Assembly: GCA_964498075.1 (NCBI GenBank)
Contig: CAZCGA010000097.1
Coordinates: 1-25,667, forward strand
Source of the DNA: CAZCGA01 sp964498075
GTDB taxonomy: Bacteria; Desulfobacterota; Binatia; HRBIN30
DNA: 25,667 nt
Direction of reading: 5' to 3'
Position 1 is the stretch's first letter. Each line of letters begins with the position of its first letter. Positions 15,001-23,509 of the stretch are shown piece by piece. The notes beneath the pieces are model-generated. The model saw nothing but the letters and a program-made list of their open reading frames with translations, was not told the origin of the DNA and searched no databases. Both the position numbers and the translations under genes were made by a program.

Positions 15001-15630
15001 GCGCGCCGTATCCCAGGCGGCCGCGGCCTGCGTCATCTGCAGTCCCCAGAGATCGAGATACGGCTGCTGCCACGTGCCCGAGCTCGCGAAGAACGGGTCA
15101 TTGGGCATGAAGGTCGCGCGGCGCTCGTAGTCGGGCTGGGCGTACTCGACGTCGGGATCGGCGGCGTAGCGGGCGGCGGCGCGGAGCACGTCGGTGCTGC
15201 GCGGCAAGTCGAGTACGAACACGTTGGACAGATCCGGCGCAGCAGTGCTGGTCCGAGCACGCGCGGTGCGCGGAGCGAAACGACCCCGCGTCGTGTCGAG
15301 CTTGGCGAAGTAGCCGGCTGTCCGGCCGACCGCGCCGCCGTGCTGCTCGAAGAACAATGCGCGCGCCCCGCGCACGTGCAGCTCGCGGTTGAGTCGATCG
15401 AGGGAGTCGCTGCCGGTAACCGTGGCGAACGGCAGACGCGCCGCCAGCAGGCAGTGTGCACAGGCGCTCACCCGTGGCCGGTACTTGACGATGAGGCGTC
15501 GCGGATGGGCCGGCCGGAACTGGTTGGCGACCGGTAGGCGCCGGTCACCGAAGCCCGCGGAAGTCGCCTGCGGCAATGACGCCACCGCCAAGATGATCAG
15601 ACCGATCCCGTATCCAAGACGCATCTTCAT
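12040..15630 (-). CDS. Secreted S8 subtilisin-family protease with long C-terminal extension
   Basis: This 1196-residue protein starts at ATG 15630 with a signal peptide (MKMRLGYGIGLIILAV to about residue 25). A propeptide-like region (RRLIVKYRPR) precedes a subtilase domain at about 205-490. The catalytic triad is Asp220 in VVAVIDTGVDYNHPD, His275 in GHGTHVAG and Ser441 in SGTSMATPH, with oxyanion Asn in AAAGNSAGN. The C-terminal 700 residues hold five or so FDGxNYLVVW-like repeats (about 640-990, beta-propeller-like), an Ig-like putative cadherin domain (about 1020-1105, LPPGALFDPATNAFRW) and a carboxypeptidase-regulatory-like domain at the end (DPSGRYHFDDLSPGTYTVRI). It should be exported and cleave proteins outside the cell. 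The upstream open frame to 15897 is not supported as coding. Confidence 0.93.
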   Translation of the reverse strand: MKMRLGYGIGLIILAVASLPQATSAGFGDRRLPVANQFRPAHPRRLIVKYRPRVSACAHCLLAARLPFATVTGSDSLDRLNRELHVRGARALFFEQHGGAVGRTAGYFAKLDTTRGRFAPRTARARTSTAAPDLSNVFVLDLPRSTDVLRAAARYAADPDVEYAQPDYERRATFMPNDPFFASSGTWQQPYLDLWGLQMTQAAAAWDTARGTGTVVAVIDTGVDYNHPDLAANMWANPGEIANNGVDDDGNGFIDDVRGWDFVDNDNTPYDLHGHGTHVAGTVAAVGNNGKGVVGMAWGAQIMAVRGLDASGSGYDSDLAQAIIYAAENGADVLNNSWGGPAIGSALTDAVTTASNLGVVVVAAAGNSAGNVEFFQPASIPQAIAVGATDAFDHRAGFSNFGDSLSVAAPGVDILSLRGAASAPVGGQVVASQYLRLSGTSMATPHTAGLAAVLLSAQPNLTPDEVRWHLELNADQPGYPGYEGQLWNPYFGWGRINAQRVFDAPAAAAQLRSQPIDLHAFAGSFLADAASADLSFTTFDPVPWSVSGPPWLPPVQASGAGPAHLSFSVDATELSPGSSYGSAVISATGTVNGGGSIAASLQTHRDERVGGVIPVLSGFRASSEPPPAPPIVSDGLGALVFWIGADLAATRIDGGGNLSGPFVLDPGSLYKEFFSVAFDGRNFLVVWKETKETTHGNRYSAIKSVKAMRVTPMGQPLDVPMLLVSRKDRGSLGIYPIGVGFDGEAYTAFWTEFSYKTNLAKVYVRRIGPDGSLRSPARKIYPRKSTRVTKKGWFIEPQIACTGGKCLLVWDVRDGETSSYGSYIDKVYGVRLEDDHVVDSAPIRILNDSSLLTNVATNGTDYLVSADRWIVCPGPAICGEDAVGARVTADGVALDLDGIRLNNGPVQDAAFPRSGGLTFDGTNYIATFVGGGPYGGTQVLGARIAADGQVLDDEPEGLLLHVGSEKQPYQVFRSTIASTPTHSIVSWADTLLLDPNDPYSFSNPIYAQRVLAHAPAAFSAAAVGAIGARAVAERDVLAFSVTAPGLGAGATFTATNLPPGALFDPATNAFRWMPAANEAGVYPAVHFSATDGVQTVNEDVTITVSEASRSVGGIVRLGDGTPVAGVSLKLRGAGAAPRLELSDPSGRYHFDDLSPGTYTVRIALPSTRLYRAGARTLAIGTADVSTADLIVTAKSP

Positions 15631-15689
15631 TCGTTCTTTCCCGGGTGTCCGACCAACGTTTGCCCACCCCACGCAACGCGCTCTTCCAG

Positions 15690-15719
15690 CTGCTACGCCG
15701 GCGATGGACGGGTTGTCAA
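15690..15719 (-). promoter_or_regulatory. Possible sigma70-type promoter for the subtilase gene
   Basis: On the minus strand a perfect TTGACA (15714-15719) is followed after 18 bases by TAGCAG (15690-15695), a poor -10 match, about 60 bases before the subtilase start. The 159-bp divergent region holds no better candidate for either gene. Confidence 0.22.
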
Positions 15720-15789
15720 CTCGATACTCCAACCTTTCTATCCAGGACCCTCGCGCTGCGCGGCGGGTTTCTTCTATCATACGCGTCCG

Positions 15790-17583
15790 ATGCCCGAGCT
15801 CAGAACCGCCACTCTGGAACATGCCGTCATTCATGCCCCCGAGCCCACAACGCCGCCGGTGACCTTCGCGGCGGAGGAGTTGCAGCGCTACTTGCACCGG
15901 CTGACGGGGACGCGCGTACCGATCGTCTCGGACGAAGCGCTTCGCAACCGTGCGGCCCTGGTGATGACGCAGGCCGGGACGCTTGCGCCACTACAGACGC
16001 CGCCGCCGGATCCTGGAGACTTCGCCAGCATTCCAGAGCCCGGCGGCATCACGTTGACTGCCGGCTCGCCCCGTGCGCTGCTCGATGCGGTGTATGCTTT
16101 CCTCGAGCAGCTCGGTTGCCGCTGGTCGTTACACGGACCCCAAGACGAGACGGTGCCGCGGCTCACAACGTCGGCCATCGAGCTCAGGCCGATCACCCGG
16201 TCGCCGCGGTTCCGAGTCCGCGGCTACTGCTCGGACATCATGACCTGGCACTACACGCAGCCCGAGCATTTTCACGATCGCCTGGTCGACGACCGCGCCT
16301 TCATCGACTGGATGGGGAAGAGCGGGGCGAACGCGTTCTTCTACATCCGCCATCCGTTCGATACACAGCTGACGATCCCCGAGCTGCTGCCGGAGTTTCA
16401 GAAGCGCGCGATCGACGTCGAGTACGGCGGGCACGTCATGCCGCTGCTGCTGCCGCGCGATCTGTACCGCGAGCATCCGGAGTACTTCCCGCAGGCGCCG
16501 GACGGGCAGCGCACCGACCATGGCAACCTCTGCACCAGCAACGCTGCGGCGCTTGCCGCCGCCGGCGCCAGTGCCGTGCAGTATGTCCGCGACTACCCGG
16601 AGATGAGCGCCCTGCACATCTGGGGTGCCGATCTCTGGCACGGCGGCTGGTGTCGTTGCAGCGCCTGCGCGCCGATCAGTGTGCAGGACCAGAACCTGCG
16701 GGTGTGCAACGCCGTGGCGCGCGGCCTCGCGGAGGCCGGTGTGGCTCGGCCGGTTTGTTATCTGGCGTATCACGACACGATCGATCCGGACGTCTCGCTC
16801 CACCCGGACCCGAACGTCGTTGCCGAGTTCGCGCCGCGCGAGCGTTGCTACGGGCATGCGCTGAACGATCCGGCCTGTCACACCAATCGCCGCTACGCCG
16901 CGGCGCTAGAGGGATATGTCGACCGGTTCGACGGGCGCGTCCGGCTGTTCGAGTACTACGGCGACGCCATCCTCTTCTTCGGCTGTACCGTCCCGTTGGC
17001 CGAAGTCATCGCCGCTGACCTCGAGTACTTTCAGCGTCTCGGCATTCCGGACATCCTGATGCTGCAGTTCGGCACGTTCAGCCGCTGGGCTTACCCGCTG
17101 AACTTCGAGACGTTTGCGACGCTGGCGGCGGGGCATGCGTCGGCGGCCCCCGCCGTCGAGGCGTACTGCGCGCGCTTCGGCGCGCATGCACGGACGGCGC
17201 GGGCGCTGTTCGCTGAGGTGGAGGCCATCATGCGGCCGGTGGTCACCTACGGCGACATCCGCCGCCCGCCGCGGTCGCCGGAGGACGCTGCCCGCGTGCT
17301 GGCGCAGATCGAGGCGGCGGTGCCGCGGCTCGCCGCCGTGGTGCAGCGACTCGAGCAGCTCGGCGACGTGGCGCTGGCCGCGTACGGCACACTGGTGCGC
17401 TACACGCAGACGGTGCTCGACGGCGTGCGCCTCGTGCTGCGCCAAACGCCGGATGCGGAGGCGCGCTACGGCGAAGCGCTGCGCATCATCGAAGGGGTCG
17501 AGCGCCGCTTCAAAGGGTTGTGGGGCACCGTCGACCTGCCGATCATTCACAGCTTCTACACCGCCGCCGCGCACCCCGAGTGA
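15790..17583 (+). CDS. DUF4838 domain protein with GH20/alpha-glucuronidase-like N-terminal domain
   Basis: This 597-residue protein has an N-terminal domain (about 1-135) with the FAAEELQRYLHRLTG and SPRALLDAVYAFLEQLG elements. Those are typical of the non-catalytic domain found before GH20 hexosaminidase and GH67 alpha-glucuronidase barrels. The rest matches the DUF4838 layout as I remember it: RGYCSDIMTWHY, GNLCTSNAAA, HIWGADLWHGGWCRCSAC and a helical C-terminus. A glycan- or glucuronide-processing role is likely by fold, but the catalytic residues cannot be assigned. There is no signal peptide at ATG 15790, so it appears cytoplasmic unless the start is wrong. The ribosome site is weak. 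SppA follows 28 bases downstream on the same strand. Confidence 0.8.
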   Translation: MPELRTATLEHAVIHAPEPTTPPVTFAAEELQRYLHRLTGTRVPIVSDEALRNRAALVMTQAGTLAPLQTPPPDPGDFASIPEPGGITLTAGSPRALLDAVYAFLEQLGCRWSLHGPQDETVPRLTTSAIELRPITRSPRFRVRGYCSDIMTWHYTQPEHFHDRLVDDRAFIDWMGKSGANAFFYIRHPFDTQLTIPELLPEFQKRAIDVEYGGHVMPLLLPRDLYREHPEYFPQAPDGQRTDHGNLCTSNAAALAAAGASAVQYVRDYPEMSALHIWGADLWHGGWCRCSACAPISVQDQNLRVCNAVARGLAEAGVARPVCYLAYHDTIDPDVSLHPDPNVVAEFAPRERCYGHALNDPACHTNRRYAAALEGYVDRFDGRVRLFEYYGDAILFFGCTVPLAEVIAADLEYFQRLGIPDILMLQFGTFSRWAYPLNFETFATLAAGHASAAPAVEAYCARFGAHARTARALFAEVEAIMRPVVTYGDIRRPPRSPEDAARVLAQIEAAVPRLAAVVQRLEQLGDVALAAYGTLVRYTQTVLDGVRLVLRQTPDAEARYGEALRIIEGVERRFKGLWGTVDLPIIHSFYTAAAHPE

Positions 17584-17611
17584 ATCGGCTGCTGGGCGAA
17601 GGGAGAGCTTC

Positions 17612-19318
17612 ATGCGTAAACGCACGCGGTACATCCTGCTCATTCTGTTGCTCATCGTCCTCGGTGGCGTCGTCCTCCGTTCGCGCTGGCGCGGGCCGGC
17701 GATTCCGAGCGGCGGCTATCTGCTACTGGAGATCGGCGACGGCTACGCCGAGGGGCCGCCGCAGGACTTGATCGGCAGCCTGCTGCACCGCCGCGAGCGG
17801 ACGTTGATCGACCTGATCACCATGATCCGTGAAGCGCAGGTTGATCAACGCATCAAGGGCGTGATCGCCAAGATCGGCCGCTTGGAAACTGGGTGGGGGA
17901 AGGCGCAGGACATCCGCGACGCGCTGTTGGCGTTCAAGCAGTCGGGCAAGCCGCTGTTGGCGCTCTTGGAGCCGGAGGCCAGCGGTAGCAACAAGGAGTA
18001 CTACCTGGCCACCGCGGCTGACCGCATCTACCTCGCGCCCGACGTCACCGCACCGCTCAACGGCTTGGCGGCGCAGTCCCTGTTCCTCGGCGGCGTTTGG
18101 GAGAAGCTCGACATCGAGATGAACGTCGAGAAGATCCGCGAGTACAAGACGGCCGGCGACATGATTGCCAACAAGAAGATGACGCCGGCGCACCGCGAGA
18201 TGACCAACTCGCTGCTCGACAGTATCTCGGAGCAGTTCATCTCCGCTATCGCACAGGCCCGCGGCCTCGACGCGCAGGCCGTCCGGGCGCTCATTGATCA
18301 GTGTCCGGTGTCGCCCGCGGAGCTCGAAGCGGCGCACCTCAGCGACGGCACGAAGTACCTCGACGATCTGCACGACGAGCTGGGTGGCGAGCAGACGCCG
18401 CTGGTTCGCATGAACGACTACGCGCAGGTCCCGGCGGCCTCGCTCAAATTGGGGGTCGGACCGAAAGTCGCCGTCGTCTACGGCGCCGGCCTCATCGCCA
18501 CCGGCGAGAGCGGCACCAGCGTTCAGGGGCAGATGTTGGGTGCCGATACGGTGATTGAAGCGCTCAACGATGCGGCGGATGACGACGACGTGCGGACGAT
18601 TGTGTTTCGCGTCGACAGCCCCGGTGGCTCGGCGTTGGCATCGGACCTGGTGTGGCGCGCTACGCAGACGGCGCGTAAGAAGAAACCGCTGATCGTGTCG
18701 ATGTCGGATGTCGCCGCCTCGGGCGGCTACTACATCGCTGCCGGCGCCAACCGGATCGTCGCCCAGCCCGCGACGCAGGCCGGGTCGATCGGTGTGTTGG
18801 TTGCGCGGCCGAACATCCGCGGCCTGCTGGGCCGCGCCGGCATCAATACCGAGACGATCAGCCGCGGCAAGTTCGCGTCCTTGGACGACCTGACGACGTC
18901 GCTGAGCGCCGAAGGCCGGCAGAAGCTCATAGACGAGATGAACCACATCTATGGAATCTTCCTCGACCGTGTCGCCAGTGGGCGTAGCCTGAGCACGGAG
19001 AGGGTGAACGACATCGGCCGTGGCCGAGTGTGGACCGGTGCGCAGGCCAAGGAGAACGGGCTGGTCGATGAGCTCGGCGGCTTCACCGCAGCGATCCAGG
19101 CCGCGAAGCACGCCGCCGGCATCGAGGCGACGCAAGAGGTCGAGCTTGTGTTCTACCCGAAGCGCAAAGCCCTGCTGGAGCGCATCGGCGAGCTGCTCGG
19201 GGCACGCGCCACCATCGAGCTGCCGCACGCCTGGCAGCAGGCACTGCAAGCCGTTGGGCTGCCCTTCGAGGCAGGGACGCTACTGACCATCATGTCCGAG
19301 GTGGTCGAGATCCGTTGA
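17612..19318 (+). CDS. sppA: Signal peptide peptidase SppA, long (two-repeat) form
   Basis: This 568-residue inner-membrane protease has one N-terminal transmembrane segment (about residues 7-22). It then has two S49 repeats, as in the E. coli-type 67-kDa enzyme. The catalytic dyad is split between the repeats: general-base Lys179 in EYKTAGD of the N-terminal half and nucleophile Ser370 in DVAASGGYYIAAG of the C-terminal half, with the oxyanion-region motif VDSPGGSA. The enzyme degrades cleaved signal peptides in the membrane. ATG 17612 follows GGGAGAG at good spacing. It may be co-transcribed with the DUF4838 gene 28 bases upstream; no functional tie between the two is known to me. Confidence 0.95.
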   Translation: MRKRTRYILLILLLIVLGGVVLRSRWRGPAIPSGGYLLLEIGDGYAEGPPQDLIGSLLHRRERTLIDLITMIREAQVDQRIKGVIAKIGRLETGWGKAQDIRDALLAFKQSGKPLLALLEPEASGSNKEYYLATAADRIYLAPDVTAPLNGLAAQSLFLGGVWEKLDIEMNVEKIREYKTAGDMIANKKMTPAHREMTNSLLDSISEQFISAIAQARGLDAQAVRALIDQCPVSPAELEAAHLSDGTKYLDDLHDELGGEQTPLVRMNDYAQVPAASLKLGVGPKVAVVYGAGLIATGESGTSVQGQMLGADTVIEALNDAADDDDVRTIVFRVDSPGGSALASDLVWRATQTARKKKPLIVSMSDVAASGGYYIAAGANRIVAQPATQAGSIGVLVARPNIRGLLGRAGINTETISRGKFASLDDLTTSLSAEGRQKLIDEMNHIYGIFLDRVASGRSLSTERVNDIGRGRVWTGAQAKENGLVDELGGFTAAIQAAKHAAGIEATQEVELVFYPKRKALLERIGELLGARATIELPHAWQQALQAVGLPFEAGTLLTIMSEVVEIR

Positions 19319-19340
19319 CGCGCGGTGCGCTGGCTGGCAG

Positions 19341-19359
19341 GCGGCAAGCGCTTTGCCGC
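19341..19359 (+). terminator. Hairpin after sppA, candidate terminator
   Basis: GCGGCAA (19341-19347) pairs perfectly with TTGCCGC (19353-19359) around a five-base loop, 22 bases after the sppA stop, between convergent genes. No T-run follows, so it may be only a 3' end stabiliser. Confidence 0.35.
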
Positions 19360-19459
19360 AGCTCGTGGCGTTCACTGGCTGCCGTGTCACGTCGCTCTCT
19401 AGCTCGGCTGCACAACATGGCGATTGCCCCTGCGCCCACGAGCTCCGGGGTCGTCGTCC

Positions 19460-20296
19460 CTACAGTCCCGCTGCCATCCCGCCGGCGATCGGCAGCGCCA
19501 CACCAGTGATATAGGATGCCGCTGGGCCGCAGAGGTAGGCGACAACGTCCGCGACCTCTTCCGGTGGACACTGCCGGCGCAGTGCGATCTTCTCCGCGGC
19601 GCGCCGGCGCGCTTCCTCGATGCTGATACTTTCCATCGCCGCGATGAACCGGTACTCGTCGTCGCCCAAATCCGTGTCGACCATACCCGGGCAGACGGCG
19701 TTGCAGCGGATCCCCAGCGGCCCGAACTCGGCCGCGATCGACTTGGTGAAGCCGACGACCGCGAACTTGGTCGTATTGTAACCGCACATCAGCTCGCCGG
19801 CGCCGAGCCCCGCCATTGAGGAGGTGTTCACGATCACCCCGCCACCACGCTCAATCATTTTCGGGATGACCAGCTGGCAGAAGTGGAACATGCCGGTGAC
19901 GTTGACGCTGAGGCTCAGGTCCCACTGCTGCTGCGTCATGGCGAGAAACGGTCCGACGCCAACCGCCGTGCCGGCGTTGTTGAAGAGGATGTCGACACCG
20001 CCGAACTTGGCGACGGTCTCATTGACGCACGCCTCGACTTCATCTCGCCGGGTCACGTCCACCCTACACGCCAGCCCCCGCGCGCCGCGCGCCTCGATCT
20101 CGCCGGCGACGCGCTGCAGCTGCTGCCAATCGTCACCGACGCCATAGAAGGCGAGGTCGCCCTCGTACTTCCGGCACAAGTCTGCGACCACAACCTGCGC
20201 GCCATGCTCCGCCAGACGCAACGCCGTGGCCCGCCCGATCCCCTTGGGACGGCCGGCCCCGGTGACGATGGCGACTTTCCCCTGCAGTGGATTCAT
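19460..20296 (-). CDS. SDR family NAD(P)-dependent oxidoreductase
   Basis: This 278-residue classical short-chain dehydrogenase has the nucleotide-binding glycine motif in the form TGAGRPKGIGRA, with two extra residues compared with the usual TGxxxGxG, then NNAGTAVG. The catalytic residues are the Ser of NTSSMAG and the Tyr/Lys of GYNTTK. An insertion after the second strand (about residues 40-55) is longer than in FabG. ATG 20296 has GGAGG five bases upstream, and the start overlaps the GNAT stop codon as ATGA. It is the last gene of the five-gene operon read from 24436. The substrate is unknown; operon context suggests acyl or alcohol oxidation in lipid metabolism. Confidence 0.9.
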   Translation of the reverse strand: MNPLQGKVAIVTGAGRPKGIGRATALRLAEHGAQVVVADLCRKYEGDLAFYGVGDDWQQLQRVAGEIEARGARGLACRVDVTRRDEVEACVNETVAKFGGVDILFNNAGTAVGVGPFLAMTQQQWDLSLSVNVTGMFHFCQLVIPKMIERGGGVIVNTSSMAGLGAGELMCGYNTTKFAVVGFTKSIAAEFGPLGIRCNAVCPGMVDTDLGDDEYRFIAAMESISIEEARRRAAEKIALRRQCPPEEVADVVAYLCGPAASYITGVALPIAGGMAAGL

Positions 20297-20739
20297 CTCG
20301 GACCTCCGATCACCCGCTCCATGCGGCGGTGCGGGATGCCGGCCTCCTCGAACTCTTCGCTCACGATGCCGAAGCCGAGGGCGGCGTAGAAGGGTATGGC
20401 TTGTACTTGCGCGTGCAGAACGAAGCGGGTGACACCGCGGCCGGCAGCGACGCCGGTCAGCGCATCCATGATGGCGCGGCCGACGCCGTGCCGGCGCCAC
20501 TCCTTGCGTACCGCCATGCGTCCGATCTTCGCGTAGTCGGGATGAAAGACGACGCGGCCGGTACCGGCCGGTGTCCCATCGACCGTGGCGAGCACGTGAG
20601 TGGCGCGCTCGTCGTCGGCGTCGAACTCCTCTTCGGCCGGCACGCCTTGCTCGTCCTGGAAGACGCGACGGCGGATGTCGTACGCCTGCGCGCGTTCATC
20701 GGTCGTGGCGACTAGAGCGACTGTGACCCGGCTTCCCAT
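20293..20739 (-). CDS. GNAT family N-acetyltransferase (ElaA-like)
   Basis: This 148-residue single-domain GNAT protein has the acetyl-CoA pyrophosphate loop RRHGVGRA after a beta-4-like strand (IGRMAVRKEW) and the typical C-terminal AIPFYAALGF motif. The N-terminal RRRVFQDEQGVPAEEEFD resembles ElaA-type acetyltransferases. It transfers an acetyl group from acetyl-CoA to an unknown amine in the cytoplasm. ATG 20739 was chosen; a TTG at 20748 would overlap the upstream stop. The stop overlaps the start of the downstream SDR by four bases (ATGA), so translation is coupled. Confidence 0.88.
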   Translation of the reverse strand: MGSRVTVALVATTDERAQAYDIRRRVFQDEQGVPAEEEFDADDERATHVLATVDGTPAGTGRVVFHPDYAKIGRMAVRKEWRRHGVGRAIMDALTGVAAGRGVTRFVLHAQVQAIPFYAALGFGIVSEEFEEAGIPHRRMERVIGGPR

Positions 20740-20744
20740 CGACT

Positions 20745-22568
20745 TCAATCCTTGAGCCGCTGCATGTAAAGGCGCGTGGCGTCGGCGACTGGTCCGCTGG
20801 GATTGAGTCGCAGTGCGGTCTCGAGATGCTCGCGCGCGCCGGCGCGATCACCGAGCGAAAATAGCACCTGGCCGAGCAAGTTGTGCGTCTTCGCCGGGTC
20901 CCACTGCGGGAAACCGATGATTGGCGACGCCTGGGTCGGGGCCGGCAGCGTGCCGAGCTTCAACGCCTGCTCGAACGCGGCGCGCGCCTTGACGATATCG
21001 GCAGTCACTGCGTCCTGATCTCCGCCGCGCTGCTCCTGTTCGATGCGCGCAATCAAGGTCATGCCGAGGTTGTGGTAGAGCGACGGGTGCGGACGAATGC
21101 GCACGCCGTCCGCGAAGGCCTTCAAGGATTCGTCGTAGCGGCCCATGCGGCGATACAGGATGCCGAGGTTGTTGTAAGCCATGACGCGCGCTTCCGGATA
21201 CGCCTTGCCGGCCAGGGCGCGCTGCAGCGCCCGCTCCGCCTCCGGCAACTGCTCGCGGTCCTGCAGGGCGTTCGCCAGCTCGAGATTCGGCAGCGCATCA
21301 CCCGGGACCTTCGTCGCGACGTCGGTCCAGAAGGTGAGATCGTCGGCCCAGACGCGCGCGTACGGCAGTGTGCGGGCGGTGTACACTGCCGCCAGGAGGA
21401 TGAGCAAAGCGACCGGCCAGCGCGGCGCCAGCCGCGCGATCGCCCAGGCCATAAGCAGGCACGAGGCAACGGAGGGAACGTAGAGGTAGCGGTCCGCCAC
21501 GACGGCCGAAGCGCTGCGCCGCACGATCACTGTGAGCGACGGCGCCAAGGTGAGAAAGAAGAACGCGACCAGAAAGGCCACCTCCCAACGGCTGCGGCGC
21601 CATGCCATGGCAATCGTTGCAAGGCTCAGCACCGGGACGATGAGGCCGGCAGCCACGTAGGCGGCGTGGTCCGGCACGTCGGGAATGTAGGCGCACAGCC
21701 CGATCGGCACGACCGCCCGCACGACGTAGAAGCCTAGGGCGCGGACGAGATCCAACCCGAGCTGCGCCGGCGTACTCGCCGCCGGCATGCCGCCCACGAA
21801 CGCACCGAGAGCGTGTTGTCGTAAGATGAAGTACAGGAGCGCGGCAAGCGCGAGCGGCACGTAGCGCGACCAGTACAGCTGCCGTGTACGCAGCAGATCC
21901 AGCAGCGGCACGAGCACCACGCACGCCAGGGCCATCTCCTTGGAAAGGGTCGCGAGCAGCAACGTCACACCGCCGAGCCACGGCGACCAGCGACGCGCGC
22001 GGTCCATGAACAGCAGCACGGTGAGCAAGACGAAGGTGCAGACGATGACGTCGGAACGGCCTGCCATCCAGGCGACCGACTCCACGTGCGTCGGGAAGAC
22101 CGCGAACAGCAGGGCGCCGCCGCCGGCGATGAGCCCGTCGCCGGCGAAGAGGCGACTGCCGACGACGAACACCAGCAGCGTGTTCAGCGCATGGAAAGCG
22201 ACGACCGACGCGTGGAACCAAAAGGGTGTATCGCCGCCGAAGGCGCGATCGACGAGGTAGGAGAGAAAGATGAGGGGGCGGAAGTAGTAGTGCGGAATGA
22301 TCGCCGGCGGCACGAGGAGATCGCCGAGAGAATGAATGGCACGTAGCTGTTGCAGGACGAGCGGATCATCCCAGATGAACCCGTTGCGTAGCGCCGGCAG
22401 GTACACCGCGCACGCGGCGACGACCGGGACGAGCGCCGCGCCGTACCATCGTGCTGCCGACATGCCGGCCGCCGGTGAAGACTGTGTTTCCCGCGCGGCT
22501 GCTGTCGCGACGCGGCGAAGCTGTGGACCGTCGACCCGCCGTTCCGGTCGCGCCGCCTTCCGGCCCAC
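20745..22568 (-). CDS. GT-C-like polytopic membrane protein with C-terminal TPR repeats (TMTC-like)
   Basis: This protein of up to 607 residues has some ten hydrophobic segments (about 40-395) followed by soluble TPR repeats (about 405-600; NLGILYRRMGRYDESL and NLLGQVLFSLGDRAGA). The first periplasmic loop carries WDDP at 66-69, the acidic pair expected of GT-C glycosyltransferases. A later ADRYLYVPS segment matches the TMTC/DUF1736 type of putative O-mannosyltransferase. It may transfer sugar from a lipid-linked donor to exported proteins or lipids at the inner membrane. I used GTG 22568, four bases after the upstream stop. ATG 22463, just before the first membrane segment, is a good alternative. 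It lies between SDR and GNAT genes in the operon. Confidence 0.82.
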   Translation of the reverse strand: MGRKAARPERRVDGPQLRRVATAAARETQSSPAAGMSAARWYGAALVPVVAACAVYLPALRNGFIWDDPLVLQQLRAIHSLGDLLVPPAIIPHYYFRPLIFLSYLVDRAFGGDTPFWFHASVVAFHALNTLLVFVVGSRLFAGDGLIAGGGALLFAVFPTHVESVAWMAGRSDVIVCTFVLLTVLLFMDRARRWSPWLGGVTLLLATLSKEMALACVVLVPLLDLLRTRQLYWSRYVPLALAALLYFILRQHALGAFVGGMPAASTPAQLGLDLVRALGFYVVRAVVPIGLCAYIPDVPDHAAYVAAGLIVPVLSLATIAMAWRRSRWEVAFLVAFFFLTLAPSLTVIVRRSASAVVADRYLYVPSVASCLLMAWAIARLAPRWPVALLILLAAVYTARTLPYARVWADDLTFWTDVATKVPGDALPNLELANALQDREQLPEAERALQRALAGKAYPEARVMAYNNLGILYRRMGRYDESLKAFADGVRIRPHPSLYHNLGMTLIARIEQEQRGGDQDAVTADIVKARAAFEQALKLGTLPAPTQASPIIGFPQWDPAKTHNLLGQVLFSLGDRAGAREHLETALRLNPSGPVADATRLYMQRLKD

Positions 22569-22572
22569 CGGC

Positions 22573-23499
22573 TCAGTCTTTCGCTGGCGCCGGATTGACC
22601 AGATCCATGCCGAGGGTCGACGGAAACAGCATGGCGATCTCTTCCGCTGTCCAGCGGCCGTGCTTGGTGATGGTGCGGACCGGCGCCGGGTAGTTCAGCA
22701 ACGCGATGACGCTGCCGCGCACCAGGAACGTCTGGCCGTTGATCCCTGCCGCGGCGTCGCTGGCCAAGTAGACGACGAACGGCGCTACGTCGTCCGGATC
22801 GGCGCGCAGCTGCGGCAGCCCGGCGGCCACCGGTGCGGCGAGGCTCACGCCGCGCGCCTGACGGATGTCGCGGGCCTTCTGCGGGACGGTGGCGATCATG
22901 CGCGTCGAGGCGGCCGGCGCGATCGCATTGACGGTGATGCCGTACTTGCCGAGGTCGCGCGACACCACGCGGGTGAGCCCGGCAATGCCGTCCTTCGCGG
23001 CGCCGTAGTTCGCTTGCCCGGAATTGCCGTAGAGCCCGGACGTCGAGGACATGCTGATGATGCGGCCAGACTTCTGCTGGCGCATCTGGGCGGCGGCGTG
23101 GCGGGTGCAGTTGAACGTGCCCTTGAGGTGCACGTTGATCACCGCGTCCCAATCCTCCTCGCTGAGGTTGAACACCATGCGGTCGCGCAGGATGCCGGCG
23201 TTGTGGACCAGGATGTCGACGCGACCGAGCTCCTTGACGGCAGTGTTGATGATGTTCTCCGCGGCGCGGAAGTCGGCGACGCTGTCGGCGTTGGCGATTG
23301 CGCGGCCGCCCCGTGCCTTGATCTCCGCGACGACTTCCTCTGCGGGTGTCTTCGACGCGCCCGTCCCGTCGACGTTGCCGCCCAGGTCGTTGACCACCAC
23401 GGCGGCGCCTTCCGCGGCGAGCAACAAGGCGATGCCTCGCCCGATACCGCGGCCCGCGCCGGTGACCACCGCCACCTTGCCCTTCAATCGGTTGCCCAT
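22573..23499 (-). CDS. SDR family oxidoreductase, MFE-2/Hsd4A-like 3-hydroxyacyl dehydrogenase type
   Basis: This 308-residue SDR has TGAGRGIGRG, VNDLGG after the second strand (NAD preference is likely) and HNAGILRDRMVFNLSEEDWD. The catalytic Ser is in SMSSTSG and Tyr/Lys are in QANYGAAK. The NDLGG and ILRDRM elements are typical of the hydroxyacyl-CoA dehydrogenase part of peroxisomal-type multifunctional enzyme 2 and of bacterial Hsd4A-like enzymes. About 55 residues extend beyond the FabG-type core and end GMDLVNPAPAKD. It probably oxidises a 3-hydroxyacyl-CoA or steroid alcohol. ATG 23499 follows GGAAG. It is a tandem paralogue of the upstream gene, with a 10-bp gap. Confidence 0.92.
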   Translation of the reverse strand: MGNRLKGKVAVVTGAGRGIGRGIALLLAAEGAAVVVNDLGGNVDGTGASKTPAEEVVAEIKARGGRAIANADSVADFRAAENIINTAVKELGRVDILVHNAGILRDRMVFNLSEEDWDAVINVHLKGTFNCTRHAAAQMRQQKSGRIISMSSTSGLYGNSGQANYGAAKDGIAGLTRVVSRDLGKYGITVNAIAPAASTRMIATVPQKARDIRQARGVSLAAPVAAGLPQLRADPDDVAPFVVYLASDAAAGINGQTFLVRGSVIALLNYPAPVRTITKHGRWTAEEIAMLFPSTLGMDLVNPAPAKD

Positions 23500-23509
23500 A
23501 CTTCCGCCC

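Noticed and set aside
13939..15537. 532-codon plus-strand open frame opposite the subtilase
   Set aside because: It is antisense to the subtilase catalytic domain, whose triad is intact on the other strand, and it has no recognisable motif.
15631..15897. N-terminal extension of the subtilase frame
   Set aside because: It precedes a clear signal peptide starting at ATG 15630 and would bury it, so it is not coding.
15645..17018. 457-codon plus-strand frame overlapping the DUF4838 gene
   Set aside because: The translation is Arg/Ala-rich and matches nothing, while the overlapping frame has a coherent domain structure.
20745..22346. Plus-strand open frames opposite the GT-C/TPR gene
   Set aside because: They are antisense shadows; membrane segments and TPR repeats are coherent only on the minus strand.
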